DNA from: Treponema bryantii
GTDB lineage: Bacteria; Spirochaetota; Spirochaetia; Treponematales; Treponemataceae
Reading direction: 5' to 3'
Assembly (NCBI RefSeq): GCF_900111035.1
Contig: NZ_FOFU01000002.1
Span: 558,001-622,000, forward strand
DNA length: 64,000 bases
In this document: positions 25,673 through 34,635 of the stretch, piece after piece
Numbering within the stretch: position 1 is the first letter of the stretch
How the letters are laid out: each line of letters opens with the position of its first letter
Notes under the pieces: generated by a model
Database searches by the model: none
What the model was told of the DNA's origin: nothing
Seen by the model: only the letters and a program-made list of their open reading frames with translations
Made by a program: the position numbers and the translations under genes

Positions 25673-26579
25673 TTATCGTTTCCAGTGTGAACATGGCGTG
25701 TTCAATATCAAGTCTGGACTTTTTATTTTCCAGAATTGATTCCAATACATTATGACATACAAGTTGATAACAGTTCTGCTGTTCAAGCTTTATTTCTTCC
25801 TGTTTTTCATCAGTGAAGATTTCAAACTTTGTGTCCGTTCGCCCATTCTGATATCCGTCTTCAAAGTAACGGATAAAGGCCTTTTCAAAGGTCGCTTCAA
25901 AACCCACACTGAAAGGACAGGAATTAAAAAGCGCAGAGTTTCCGTGAATTGTTGCCACTGCATTTTTGTAGCCAAACTGTGCGGTTACGGCAGCGCATTC
26001 AGGGCGGGCATCTCTTCCTTCAACATTAATTTTATCAGTTTTCCCGAGTAATTGTAACACAAAATCAATGTCATGGTGCATAAGATTCAAAGCAATATTT
26101 TTTGAATCAAGATTTCCCCACCAATGCGGAGTCTGACGCTTTATCTGAAAGTTGATTAAATCGCCATATCGCTTATCTTCTTTGATTTTATTCAAAAGCT
26201 GATAAGGATACTCAAACTGCAAGAACAAATCTACAAAAACTCGACGTCCACATTCTTTTGCTGCTTCAAAAATCTTTCGTCCATTTTCGGAAGTGTCTGC
26301 CAGAGGCATTTCAACAAAAACATGCTTACCAGCACGCATAGCTTTTATGGCATATTCTGCGTGAACCTTAGTTGGAAGACACACATCAACAAGCTCAATG
26401 CTGGTATCATTCAATATGTCATCCAGATTTATTGTAGTCTGAACTCCAAACTCTTTTTCAATTTCTGCCAGCTTCTCAGGATTGCGTCCCCAGACAATTA
26501 TCTTATCTACCAGATTTTCCTGACAGAAAAACTTTGCATGTTCCTTCCCAAATCCTGTTCCCAAAATTGCGATATTCAT
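25659..26579 (-). CDS. Gfo/Idh/MocA-family oxidoreductase
   Basis: A 306-residue protein with the N-terminal NAD(P)-binding signature ILGTGFGKEHA, the family motif VFVEMPLADT where the usual EKP is EMP (the lysine thought to act in catalysis is Met), and a C-terminal half with HHDIDFVLQLLG as in sugar dehydrogenases. The missing lysine raises doubt about classical dehydrogenase chemistry. It overlaps the AraC gene downstream and may be in one operon with it. Confidence 0.8.
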   Translation of the reverse strand: MNIAILGTGFGKEHAKFFCQENLVDKIIVWGRNPEKLAEIEKEFGVQTTINLDDILNDTSIELVDVCLPTKVHAEYAIKAMRAGKHVFVEMPLADTSENGRKIFEAAKECGRRVFVDLFLQFEYPYQLLNKIKEDKRYGDLINFQIKRQTPHWWGNLDSKNIALNLMHHDIDFVLQLLGKTDKINVEGRDARPECAAVTAQFGYKNAVATIHGNSALFNSCPFSVGFEATFEKAFIRYFEDGYQNGRTDTKFEIFTDEKQEEIKLEQQNCYQLVCHNVLESILENKKSRLDIEHAMFTLETINDWF

Positions 26580-26656
26580 TTTCTAAACCTCCATGAAAAG
26601 TTTAGATCCATCACAAAATATTTACTCGAACATTCTTGCGGAGTTTTGTCCCCTAA

Positions 26657-27088
26657 TTACCACACTGCTTTTTCGCCGGTCACTTTTTCGCCAAGCCAGC
26701 TTGCGTTGTATTCAACAAAGCATTTTGTATACGGCAAATCCTTATATTTCTCCTGACGTTTGAGAATCGGATAAACCACGCTTCCCCAACCAACAGAGAT
26801 TACGCCGACAATTGCGTACAATGGTCCGAGCACCAGCGACTGAATTGTATGACCATACTCGTGAACTCTCGCACCGGTAAAATAATCACCTTCATTATTT
26901 GGAACGAAAATGAATAGCCCAAGACTCAAGCCTGCCCAACGGTTATCCCACTGCGTTTGAATTGCACCTCTATAAAATCTATGCGGCTTTGTGATATGGA
27001 TTAAGAAAAAGAAGAACCCGATGATTGTCTGTCCCAATCCCCATGTGCACTGAATCAAAATATACAAAAGATATAAAATACGTTTCAT
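26657..27088 (-). CDS. Small membrane protein with HExxH motif
   Basis: Taking ATG 27088, the protein has 143 residues: two or three hydrophobic helices (LYLLYILIQ, TIIGFFFFLIHI, LYAIVGVISVGWGSVV) and the zinc-protease-like motif HEYGH (76-80). Bacterial proteins with HExGHTIQSxxLGPLY are known as uncharacterised membrane proteins; whether they bind zinc is not known to me. It stands alone between the oxidoreductase and GNAT genes. Confidence 0.6.
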   Translation of the reverse strand: MKRILYLLYILIQCTWGLGQTIIGFFFFLIHITKPHRFYRGAIQTQWDNRWAGLSLGLFIFVPNNEGDYFTGARVHEYGHTIQSLVLGPLYAIVGVISVGWGSVVYPILKRQEKYKDLPYTKCFVEYNASWLGEKVTGEKAVW

Positions 27089-27177
27089 AATTTCACTATA
27101 AGTTATGATTACCGAATCCGCAATGTGCACAAAGGCAAGATGCATAAACCAAAGGGTAAAATGCACATTACCGCCAG

Positions 27178-27726
27178 TTACTTTCTATTCTCCCATTCTT
27201 CACGAGTAATAAGACACGTGAACTCGCCCGAAGTTATACCGGTTTTCGGGTAAGTTCGGGTTCCCTTGTCATCAACTAAAGTCATTCCGATTTTTTTCAT
27301 TACGCCAAAGGAAGCTGCGTTCTTACAGTCGCATTGTGCATACACTTTGTTGATTGAAAGATTTGTGAAAGCAAAATCTAAAAGTGCTGCTGCCGCCTCA
27401 GATGCGAAGCCCTGCTTGCGATACTTCTTGTTGATTATCCAGCCGAGAGTTGCATAGGAATGATCTTCACTATGGCTGAGATCTGCATCGCAGCCACCGA
27501 TTATTTTTCCTTCGTAAATGATTACAAACTCATAATCCAGCTGATCCGGAGAGCCCCAGTCTGCAACATTTCGTTTTACAAACTCTGCAGTCTCTTCAAA
27601 ACTATCATTCGGTAGCCAGAACATCATTGTAATTTCTTTGTCGCCGGCATATTCATGAATCTCTTTTTCATCACCAAGTTGAACTGGGCGCAATGTAAGT
27701 CTTTTTGTTTTTAATTCTGTTTTCAT
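27178..27726 (-). CDS. GNAT-family N-acetyltransferase, RimJ/RimL-like
   Basis: A 182-residue protein starting with the family hallmark LKTKRLTLRPVQLGDEKEI. The acetyl-CoA loop is LGWIINKKYRKQGFASEAAA and the C-terminal motif AQCDCKNAASFGVMKKIG. Its ATG abuts the stop codon of the next GNAT gene upstream, so the pair is co-transcribed. The substrate may be a protein N-terminus, an aminoglycoside or another amine. Confidence 0.88.
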   Translation of the reverse strand: MKTELKTKRLTLRPVQLGDEKEIHEYAGDKEITMMFWLPNDSFEETAEFVKRNVADWGSPDQLDYEFVIIYEGKIIGGCDADLSHSEDHSYATLGWIINKKYRKQGFASEAAAALLDFAFTNLSINKVYAQCDCKNAASFGVMKKIGMTLVDDKGTRTYPKTGITSGEFTCLITREEWENRK

Positions 27727-28236
27727 TTAATCATCTCCATTCACATATTTTTTAATCTGAGTCTGTTTACCCTGGTATTTGCCGACTCCCTGGTACTCCA
27801 AACTAAACCCGCATTTCTCCAGAACCTTGCATGAAGCAACATTTTCCGCATCGCAGATTCCGTATATTTTCTGAATCCCCAGCTGGTTCATTATCACCGG
27901 AAGAAAAGCTGTAACTGCTTCTGTTGCATAGCCTTTTCCCGTAAACTGTTTTGCAATATGATAGCCGACTTCCCAAACAACACTCTCAGTTGGAACAGCC
28001 TGAACATAACCGATATTCGTTTTGTCTTTCAGCAGTACAGGATAGACGAGTGGCCCGTCAGCCCCTTCATATTGTGACATCAAAAAATCAATTGTTTCTG
28101 CTGCATCTTCAACAGTTTCAAAAACCTCGTCCGACAAAAATCTGCGTGTATCTTCATCGAGCGAATTCTGATGAACAGCCTCTGCCATGTCGGGAGTAAA
28201 CTTTGTGATTATGAGACGGTTTGTTTCAAGATTCAT
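27727..28236 (-). CDS. GNAT-family N-acetyltransferase, RimJ/RimL-like
   Basis: A 169-residue protein beginning METNRLIITKF style (MNLETNRLIITKFTPDMAEA). The acetyl-CoA loop is VGYHIAKQFTGKGYATEAVT and the C-terminal motif GICDAENVASCKVLEKCGF. It is directly abutted by the GNAT gene at 27178 and by the APH-type gene upstream (1 nt spacing). These two GNATs are related but not near-identical. Confidence 0.88.
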   Translation of the reverse strand: MNLETNRLIITKFTPDMAEAVHQNSLDEDTRRFLSDEVFETVEDAAETIDFLMSQYEGADGPLVYPVLLKDKTNIGYVQAVPTESVVWEVGYHIAKQFTGKGYATEAVTAFLPVIMNQLGIQKIYGICDAENVASCKVLEKCGFSLEYQGVGKYQGKQTQIKKYVNGDD

Positions 28237-28237
28237 A

Positions 28238-29137
28238 TCATTGTTCCATCCACTGATTCAACCAGTAAAGCTGATAGTCTATAAACTTTTCATCAATGCA
28301 ATTTATACCGTGAACTTCAAGAATTGTTGCCTGCAGCTGAAAATGTCTTATTGCAACCCAATCGTAAAATGAAAGCTTTTCTTCCTGTGATAATGGATGA
28401 TGGCGAGTATAGCCGGAAATAAAGTTTTCATAAACCTTACGGGTGATTTCGATATCTTCCTGCTGCAGATTAAAATAATTTGTCATATCGCACATGACCA
28501 TTACATCAAACATGAGAGGAGCCTGGCAGACAGTGTCAAAATCTAAGAAATAAATCTGACCGTCTTTTGTCTGCAAAAGGTTCCCTCTATGAAGGTCGCC
28601 ATGGCAAATACCATAAGGAAGTCCCTGAACCTTTTCCCAAAGCTGTTCACCAAACTTTTCATAATCAGAAATTTTTGGATATGACTTCTGACGCAGGAAA
28701 TCAAGATAACGTCCTATGAAAAACTGTTTGTCGCGGCTAACCAGCTGAACAGGGCAATCCTTCATCAGGCTATGAAGCTTACCAACAAGCTCGCCAACCT
28801 TTTCTGCACTTTCAGTTTTTTCAAGGTCTGGTTCCTCGCCTTCAATAAATTCCTGCAGAAGACCCAGACACGGCTCATCATCAGAAATCTCAACAATTGC
28901 CTGCCCGGCTGTAGTCAAAATTGTTCTTGAAACAGGAAAACCTTTTCTTTCCAGATAGCCCGTAATCATAACCGATTGCTTTGCTGTATCCTTAAAGGCA
29001 TTTCCAATCACCTTGAGTAAATATTTTTTTTCACCATTAACAATATATGTTTTGCAGCCACCTTCTCTCAGAAAGTCCAAACTTACATTGTCCAGCCCAT
29101 ATTGGGTTTTCAGCAATTGAATCAGTTTTTCTTCCAT
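28238..29137 (-). CDS. APH-family phosphotransferase
   Basis: With ATG 29137 (ATG 29155 is the alternative) the protein has 299 residues. The kinase-like landmarks are KKYLLKVIG with the ATP lysine, LLQEFIEGEEP hinge, ICHGDLHRGNLL catalytic loop (HGDxHxxN) and IYFLDFDTVCQAP metal motif. This form is closest to homoserine kinase type II or Ser/Thr-kinase-like APH proteins. It lies between two acetyltransferase genes in one tight minus-strand run. Substrate unknown. Confidence 0.82.
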   Translation of the reverse strand: MEEKLIQLLKTQYGLDNVSLDFLREGGCKTYIVNGEKKYLLKVIGNAFKDTAKQSVMITGYLERKGFPVSRTILTTAGQAIVEISDDEPCLGLLQEFIEGEEPDLEKTESAEKVGELVGKLHSLMKDCPVQLVSRDKQFFIGRYLDFLRQKSYPKISDYEKFGEQLWEKVQGLPYGICHGDLHRGNLLQTKDGQIYFLDFDTVCQAPLMFDVMVMCDMTNYFNLQQEDIEITRKVYENFISGYTRHHPLSQEEKLSFYDWVAIRHFQLQATILEVHGINCIDEKFIDYQLYWLNQWMEQ

Positions 29138-29139
29138 AC

Positions 29140-30054
29140 CTAGCACTTTCTCCATATTGTCCAGTGATATCCTTTCCCATATCCAATCTTCTTGTAGAAC
29201 TCGTCGTCGCCGCCGGTCATGTGAGTTGCGCCGAGAGGCTTGAGCGTGCGGTAATGCTTTGTAAGAGCGGCCGCCGCCAATCCCCGTTTTCGATGATCCG
29301 GATGAGTACAAAGCGGTTCCATATAAGCAAGATGATTTTGAGGAACCCACCACATACCAGAGAAGCAGACATATTCTTCGTTTTCATCTGCAATGATGAT
29401 ATTGTACTGTGGAGTTTCATGAGGAGTTGGTGACATGAAAGAAGCCCAGCCGTCCTTATGAGATTTTGCCGGACTCCATTCCAGAGAATCGTCGTATTTA
29501 TCCCAGCCCACAAACTCGCCGCGCTCGCCATGACCAAAACCATACCAGCAGAGCTTTGAACATTTTACGATATCAATGTCCTTATGGTCCACAAAATGAT
29601 AACCCTCCGGCAGCTCATAATTCAGCTCATTCTTAAAATCAAAAATCATGTCCTCATATTCATAGACCTGTTTGAAGCCACGCTTTGCCACCGCATCCTT
29701 TAAGAACTGCTGCCCATCCGAAAAGACAAACTGCTGCTCGCCATTAAAATGAGGCATAGTGGTAACGGCATATTCAATAAGCTCGTCTGCAAGAAATTCA
29801 TACCCCTTACGAACATTGAAATAAATATCTGTCACCGGTGCTTCGTAATAAGCAAATGCAACAACCTTGTCTCCATCGAACCAGAATCGGTCCAAAAAAG
29901 AATATGACGAATCCATCCAGGTTGCAGTAAGTGCATATTCAAAAAAAGGCGCTGGCCGTCCGCTGTCATTTTTCCAGTCATAAGTTTCTACAAGAAAATC
30001 CCACACGAGATTTATATCTGATAATAATTGAAATTGTTTTGTTGTAATGTTCAT
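29140..30054 (-). CDS. GNAT-family acetyltransferase, tandem-domain type
   Basis: A 304-residue protein with a degenerate N-terminal half and a clear C-terminal GNAT domain: LAYMEPLCTHPDHRKRGLAA is the acetyl-CoA loop and MTGGDDEFYKKIGY the C-terminal motif. AAGGAA precedes ATG 30054. Tandem GNATs of this size include mycothiol synthase-like and Eis-like enzymes, but no closer assignment is possible. GC-rich repeat D lies just upstream of the gene. Confidence 0.82.
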   Translation of the reverse strand: MNITTKQFQLLSDINLVWDFLVETYDWKNDSGRPAPFFEYALTATWMDSSYSFLDRFWFDGDKVVAFAYYEAPVTDIYFNVRKGYEFLADELIEYAVTTMPHFNGEQQFVFSDGQQFLKDAVAKRGFKQVYEYEDMIFDFKNELNYELPEGYHFVDHKDIDIVKCSKLCWYGFGHGERGEFVGWDKYDDSLEWSPAKSHKDGWASFMSPTPHETPQYNIIIADENEEYVCFSGMWWVPQNHLAYMEPLCTHPDHRKRGLAAAALTKHYRTLKPLGATHMTGGDDEFYKKIGYGKGYHWTIWRKC

Positions 30055-30081
30055 AGTTTTTATTTCCTTTAATTTTTATAG

Positions 30082-30163
30082 AAGGGGAAAGCCTTCCCCT
30101 CGCTCCAGCCCTTCGGTCTTCCGCTACCCCTTCACCTAGTGGGCTTCGCCCCCTAAGACCCCC
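30082..30163 (+). repeat. GC-rich hairpin repeat, copy D
   Basis: GGGGAAAGCCTTCCCC, TCGCTCCAGCCC, TTCGGTCTTCCGC, TACCCCTTCACCTAG, then the hairpin GTGGGCTTCGCCCCC and TAAGACCCCC. Same unit as copies B, C and E. It separates two minus-strand genes. Confidence 0.8.
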
Positions 30164-30202
30164 AATTTTCTGGTACAGTTAATATGACATTTAAATGTCA
30201 TA

Positions 30203-31006
30203 TTAAAACAGCTCATCCAATAAAATATAATAATTGATTTTGTCCCAGTCCGGTTCAACTCCAAGAGCTTCAAAAAATAGTTCAGGATTAAAATCCTGAT
30301 AAATCTTTTTACCCCAGGTGCCATCTGCATTGTGTTTAAGACTTCGATAGCAAAGTGCAATGTCCAGCCATTTGTCGTTTACACCAGTGTCTCCCAAATC
30401 TATTAAACCGCTGAGCTTACCGTCCTCTATAAGAATATTCGGAAGACAGAAATCTCCGTGCGAAAAAACAGGTTCGCGTTCTGGTCTGTTGTTTTCCAGC
30501 CATTCAAGCAAAGCCATAGGATTTTCAAAACCATCCGGTCCAAAAGTCGTCAGTTCTGCATCACTCACATCGATCAAATTGTTTTCAACGCGAAACCTTG
30601 CTTCTTTAAGTTCATCGTCCAAAGTTATGCATCTAGGACAGTCAGAAATATCCACACTCCACAAAAGCTTAAGCGCCTGGGCGAGAAGTTTGCATAGCTC
30701 CTTCGGTCGCGACATGTAGTAATCGTCACAGCTCATTTTTCCTGTCACTCTGCTCATAAGAAGGAACTGAAGTCCAGCGGCTTCATCCTTCTCATAAGCA
30801 ATAACCTTTGGAACAGGTAGCTTACCTTCCAGCCAGCGCATCATCTTTACGAGCTCATCATTTTTTTTAGCGATTTTTTCAATCTTAAGAACATAGTCAT
30901 TAAACATCAGAACTTTCGCCTGGGACTTTCCCATATCATCACAGGTGTAATTTTTCCCAGCAACAAGCGCTTTGATTTTTTCCGGAAATTTAAGGTTTTC
31001 AAGCAT
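30203..31006 (-). CDS. Aminoglycoside 3'-phosphotransferase-like protein
   Basis: A 267-residue protein, the normal length of APH(3') enzymes. From memory it follows APH(3')-IIIa through its whole length: RWLEGKLPVPKVIAYE, SVDISDCP, FSHGDFCLPNILIEDGKLSG (His183, Asp185, Asn190), LIDLGDTGVNDKWLDIALC (Asp203) and the C-terminal KINYYILLDELF, whose final residues contact the aminoglycoside in APH(3')-IIIa. All catalytic residues are present, so it probably phosphorylates kanamycin-type or related amino-sugars. It is too diverged to name as a known resistance gene. AAGGAT precedes ATG. Confidence 0.82.
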   Translation of the reverse strand: MLENLKFPEKIKALVAGKNYTCDDMGKSQAKVLMFNDYVLKIEKIAKKNDELVKMMRWLEGKLPVPKVIAYEKDEAAGLQFLLMSRVTGKMSCDDYYMSRPKELCKLLAQALKLLWSVDISDCPRCITLDDELKEARFRVENNLIDVSDAELTTFGPDGFENPMALLEWLENNRPEREPVFSHGDFCLPNILIEDGKLSGLIDLGDTGVNDKWLDIALCYRSLKHNADGTWGKKIYQDFNPELFFEALGVEPDWDKINYYILLDELF

Positions 31007-31027
31007 TTTTATTATCCTTTCTTAAAA

Positions 31028-31708
31028 CTAAAACTTCATCAAATCATCAAGTGTATCCGAAGTTTCAACCGGAACCCAATGTCCCTCCATGCAGGTTTCG
31101 GGATTAAGCGATTTGATTTTTGCTTCCAACTTCTGACACAATTCCTTGTCTTTGATTCCTGTCATAAAATCATCACAGGTTGAATCTCCAAGAAAAAGAA
31201 CTTTGTCCTCTTCAATATAAACCAGTGTTGAATCCTCAGTATGCGGCGCTTCAGTCTCCACAATCCGAACCTTACAGCCGCCAAGGTCAAGTGTCATTTC
31301 ACCGGAAAACAGAATGTCAGCCGGCACAACAATCACTTCCTTGCCGCCTGCATATTCTTTTCTGATACTTTCATGAATAGCAAGAAACTCAGCCGGACCG
31401 TTAGTTTCAATTTTGTTTTTCCATTCCAGGAGATGTCCGTTTGTCTTTTCGTTCGCAATGCATAAACCGTTTACTGCATGCATACCAAAAGTATGATCCC
31501 AATGCCAGTGAGTAAGTACAGTGAGCGACGGCAAGGGCAAACCTGCACTTTCAAGTAACGAATAAAATTCCTTTACATGATTATCAGAATGTCCGGCATC
31601 TATAGCGAGACTCCAGTTATCACCCTTAACATATCCAAGGTTAGGTCGGTCTCTTTCTGATTCATAAGGCATGATCCAGATGTGTTCAGATATTTTTTTG
31701 AGTTCCAT
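31028..31708 (-). CDS. Metallo-beta-lactamase-fold hydrolase
   Basis: A 226-residue cytoplasmic protein with the metal motif THWHWDH (His67, His69, Asp71, His72), AIDAGHSDNH before it, and VETEAPHTEDSTLVY and VLFLGDST supplying the later metal histidine and aspartate. GGAG stands before ATG 31708. The lack of a signal peptide and the family breadth (glyoxalase II, lactonases, phosphodiesterases) mean it should not be called a beta-lactamase. Confidence 0.85.
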   Translation of the reverse strand: MELKKISEHIWIMPYESERDRPNLGYVKGDNWSLAIDAGHSDNHVKEFYSLLESAGLPLPSLTVLTHWHWDHTFGMHAVNGLCIANEKTNGHLLEWKNKIETNGPAEFLAIHESIRKEYAGGKEVIVVPADILFSGEMTLDLGGCKVRIVETEAPHTEDSTLVYIEEDKVLFLGDSTCDDFMTGIKDKELCQKLEAKIKSLNPETCMEGHWVPVETSDTLDDLMKF

Positions 31709-31745
31709 AGTTTTATCTCCATTATGTCAGCATGACACAGTTCTT

Positions 31746-32189
31746 CTAAAATCTTTTTGCCATTGGTCTAGTTGTTTGTTCTTCAACAAAACCATTCTTC
31801 TTGTAAAAATTGTAGGCCGGCACATTCGAATCTGTCAGAAGGAAAATCTGTTTGATTCCAAGTTCCTTTATTGCCTTTTCAATTTCTGCAATAAAAAAGC
31901 TTCCGGCTCCCGCTCCCTGCCTGTCAGTCTTTATGCAGAACTCATTGATGATATATTCAGTTCCTGAATACCAGTGCTTCACATATCCCAGTGCTATTCC
32001 AATCAGTTCGGCATCATCAAACAATCCGTAGGTCAAAGAGTAGCCCTGACCAACAAGATCGTTGATGTACATGTCCAGCTGATTTGTATCCGACCAGTCA
32101 TCATACCAGGGTGCAATTGTGAAAACACTGGTAAACAGATTTTTTATGATTTCCTTGTCATTTATACTAAGCCTTTTTACTTTAAGCAT
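31746..32189 (-). CDS. GNAT-family N-acetyltransferase, AAC(6')-like
   Basis: Start ATG 32189 has GGAGG 6 nt ahead; 147 residues. NEFCIKTDRQGAGAGSFFIA is the acetyl-CoA loop and LTDSNVPAYNFYKKNGF the C-terminal motif. Size and the opening IAPWYDDWSDTNQLDMYINDLV resemble short acetyltransferases that include AAC(6')-type enzymes. Together with the APH(3')-like gene two places upstream, an amino-sugar substrate is possible but unproven. Confidence 0.8.
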   Translation of the reverse strand: MLKVKRLSINDKEIIKNLFTSVFTIAPWYDDWSDTNQLDMYINDLVGQGYSLTYGLFDDAELIGIALGYVKHWYSGTEYIINEFCIKTDRQGAGAGSFFIAEIEKAIKELGIKQIFLLTDSNVPAYNFYKKNGFVEEQTTRPMAKRF

Positions 32190-32202
32190 GCTTCCTCCAT
32201 TT

Positions 32203-32748
32203 TTATAATTCCAGCAGCATATAGGCCAGTTCCTGAAAGCCACTTGTACGCGAATTAAAGCCTTTTGGATTGCGGCCGAATTCTACAAAGCCAAAACTTT
32301 TATATAAAGCTATAGCTCTTTCGTTTTCGGCAACTACATTCAGTTCAAGCTGTTTATAGCCGGCATCTTTTGCACATTGAACACAGGCGTTAATTAGTGC
32401 CTTGCCTAAACCAAGTCCCCAGTATTCTTTAAGAATACTGATTCCCAATTCAGCACGGTGCTTAAGTTTAAACTTCTTACCCACAGCCTCGATGCCAGCT
32501 GTGCCCGCGATTTTTCCATCAACAACAGCTATAATTTCTATTTCATTAGAACTGTTTGTTTTCTCTTCAAGAAACTGTGCTTCCTGTTCCGGGTCATAAC
32601 TATTTTCATCTGGGTAGGAAAGCAGATAGTCAGTTTCGGCATGAGTAAGATTAAATACTTCAAAAACCTCTTTACCATCTGCCTTATCCCCATTCCGAAG
32701 CAATGCTTCTTTTCCGTTTTTCAAAATAGTTTTCTGATTGTATTTCAT
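32203..32748 (-). CDS. GNAT-family N-acetyltransferase
   Basis: A 181-residue GNAT: GISILKEYWGLGLGKALINA (acetyl-CoA loop), LNVVAENERAIALYKSFGF (C-terminal motif). This pattern is close to ribosomal-protein or YhhY-like acetyltransferases. GGAG precedes ATG 32748. It is followed at 13 nt by the next GNAT gene, so the two share an mRNA. Confidence 0.88.
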   Translation of the reverse strand: MKYNQKTILKNGKEALLRNGDKADGKEVFEVFNLTHAETDYLLSYPDENSYDPEQEAQFLEEKTNSSNEIEIIAVVDGKIAGTAGIEAVGKKFKLKHRAELGISILKEYWGLGLGKALINACVQCAKDAGYKQLELNVVAENERAIALYKSFGFVEFGRNPKGFNSRTSGFQELAYMLLEL

Positions 32749-32780
32749 TTTTCATCTCCATTTTCATCTTCAAAATCAGT

Positions 32781-33434
32781 TCATAATACAGCAGCCTTAA
32801 GCGTATAAGTATGATCCCAGTTTTTAAGAACTTCTACACTTGAAAAACCAGCTGTCAGCAGAGCTTCTTTTTCGTGCCCTACAGTTAACGGTGTGTCGTA
32901 GTGATAGAACTCACCGTCAGGCAGATTTTGTTCTTTTCTCAAACGAAGCAGCTCCTGTCTTCTGGTGATTTCTTCTTCATCACTCATTGCAAAATAATCA
33001 GTAAGAATAAAATATCCGCCGGTTTTCAAAGCTGCCTTGAGTTTTGTGTAAAGTGGAATTTTTTCTTCTTTCGTAAAATGATGCAACGATTCAACTGACA
33101 CAGCCGCGTCAAACTGAGCTTCTCCAAATGGCACATCAAAATATGAACCTAAGATCAGATTGATATCCTTATCACTGAATTTCTTTTTCAATTCATTGAG
33201 CATGCCAGCCGCAAGATCTATTCCAGTAACTTTTGCATCTGGATTTATGGCAAAGAATTCGTCCAGTTCCAGACCAGTTCCGCAGCCTAAATCCAGAATT
33301 TTTGTTCCGCTTTCTTCAGGCAGACAACCTGCTGTAAACGGATAAAATTCCTGTGCAAAATCTATAGTATTCAACTGATGCTCTTCATAGCCTTCAGTTC
33401 TTGAATCAAAAAAGTCTCCCATTTTTTCTAACAT
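32781..33434 (-). CDS. Class I SAM-dependent methyltransferase
   Basis: ATG 33434 is preceded by AGGAG at 7 nt; 217 residues. ILDLGCGTGLELDEFFAINP (motif I), VTGIDLAAGML (motif II), EAQFDAAVSVESLHHFT and LKTGGYFILTDYFA are all typical of Methyltransf_25/UbiE-type enzymes. It sits in the minus-strand run directly below rsgA. Confidence 0.85.
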   Translation of the reverse strand: MLEKMGDFFDSRTEGYEEHQLNTIDFAQEFYPFTAGCLPEESGTKILDLGCGTGLELDEFFAINPDAKVTGIDLAAGMLNELKKKFSDKDINLILGSYFDVPFGEAQFDAAVSVESLHHFTKEEKIPLYTKLKAALKTGGYFILTDYFAMSDEEEITRRQELLRLRKEQNLPDGEFYHYDTPLTVGHEKEALLTAGFSSVEVLKNWDHTYTLKAAVL

Positions 33435-33456
33435 TTTTTTCTCCTGAGTAAGATTT

Positions 33457-34482
33457 TTACAAATCCCAGCCCCTGTAACGATTCTTCTGATACTCCCGTG
33501 TAAACCGTGCAATCTGCATCATCTTTGCCTTGCCCCATTCATTTTCCTGATGGAGCTGCTGATAAGTTGCCCAGCGTTCTTCACTGAGTGTACCATCTGC
33601 AAGTGCCGCGAGTACTGCACAGCCCGGCTCATTAGTATGAGAGCAGTCATTAAATTTACACTGATCAAAAAGGCTGACAACATCAGAGAAGGTTTCGTCA
33701 ATTCCTTCTTCCATGTCGAGCACACCGATTTCACGAAGTCCTGGAGTATCCATAAACCAGACACCACAGTCCAATTTAACTAACTGTCGGTAGGTTGTAG
33801 TATGACGTCCTTTTCCATCTGAATCGCGGATATGATTTACTTTCATCAAATCATCACCGTTCAGCGTATTAAGCAGGGTAGATTTACCAACTCCCGAAGA
33901 ACCTACAAGTGCAATTGTCTTATCCTTCTGTAAATACGGTTTCAGATTTTCAATGCCAAAACCAGTCAATGAACTGATGGCAATAACATCAGCCTTGTCA
34001 CAGATTGCTTTTGTGATTTCAACCTTAAGATCTACTTCATCACACAAATCAGCTTTAGACAAAACCACAACTGGCTTTGCACCGGTTTGCAGCGTTATAG
34101 AAACAAATCGTGCAATTCTGTTTTCATTATAATTCTGGTTTAGCGAGGTAACGATGAATACATAATCAAAATTTGCAACGATGGTTTCTTCCAGAAGATT
34201 TTTAACAAAGGCTTCTGCATGTCCGCTTCTGTTTGGGCGCTTGAATACAGTAGTGCGAGGGAGCACTTCATCAATCAGTGCGTCACCGTATTCATTTGTA
34301 ATAACCTTTACATAGTCACCAACAACAGGCGGCTCAAGTCCGAGATTGTAAAATTTTCCTTTAAGTTTTCCGAGTAATTCAACATCTGAGTTTACAGTTT
34401 TGTCTTCTCCACATGGCAAAAGTGTAAACTGATTTTTCTGCACGCAAGATACACGTGCGGTAATAATATTATTTGTTTTCAA
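33457..34482 (-). CDS. rsgA: Ribosome small subunit-dependent GTPase A
   Basis: A 341-residue protein with the circularly permuted GTPase order of RsgA: an OB-fold N-terminus, VLSKADL (G4) before GSSGVGKSTLLNTL (G1), MDTPGLREIG (G3), and the C-terminal zinc motif CKFNDCSHTNEPGCAV. RsgA is a late factor in 30S subunit maturation. It is the only clear housekeeping gene in this part of the window. The upstream region carries a palindromic repeat and a possible short leader frame. Confidence 0.93.
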   Translation of the reverse strand: MKTNNIITARVSCVQKNQFTLLPCGEDKTVNSDVELLGKLKGKFYNLGLEPPVVGDYVKVITNEYGDALIDEVLPRTTVFKRPNRSGHAEAFVKNLLEETIVANFDYVFIVTSLNQNYNENRIARFVSITLQTGAKPVVVLSKADLCDEVDLKVEITKAICDKADVIAISSLTGFGIENLKPYLQKDKTIALVGSSGVGKSTLLNTLNGDDLMKVNHIRDSDGKGRHTTTYRQLVKLDCGVWFMDTPGLREIGVLDMEEGIDETFSDVVSLFDQCKFNDCSHTNEPGCAVLAALADGTLSEERWATYQQLHQENEWGKAKMMQIARFTREYQKNRYRGWDL

Positions 34483-34525
34483 TTTGATTTCCTAAAATGC
34501 AAGAGTTAATAAAGAGAGTCATGTA

Positions 34526-34575
34526 GATGCTGAAACAAGTTCAGCATGACGTCATCCCGAACTTGTTTCGGGATC
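34526..34575. repeat. Palindromic intergenic repeat (ATGCTGAA/ATCCCGAA family), copy 2
   Basis: AGATGCTGAAACAAGTTCAG (continuing CATGAC) followed by GTCATCCCGAACTTGTTTCG (continuing GGATCT). It contains the same two dyads as 1313-1373 but back to back. It lies between rsgA and its probable promoter and would be transcribed into the rsgA leader. Confidence 0.85.
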
Positions 34576-34635
34576 TCTTTATCCAATGCAGCTCCGCTTT
34601 CAGGCAAAAATGTGGGAATGACGTAACGTCTTACA

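Noticed and set aside
31028-31708. Calling the MBL-fold protein a metallo-beta-lactamase
   Set aside because: HxHxDH is shared by glyoxalase II, lactonases and many others; the protein lacks an export signal.
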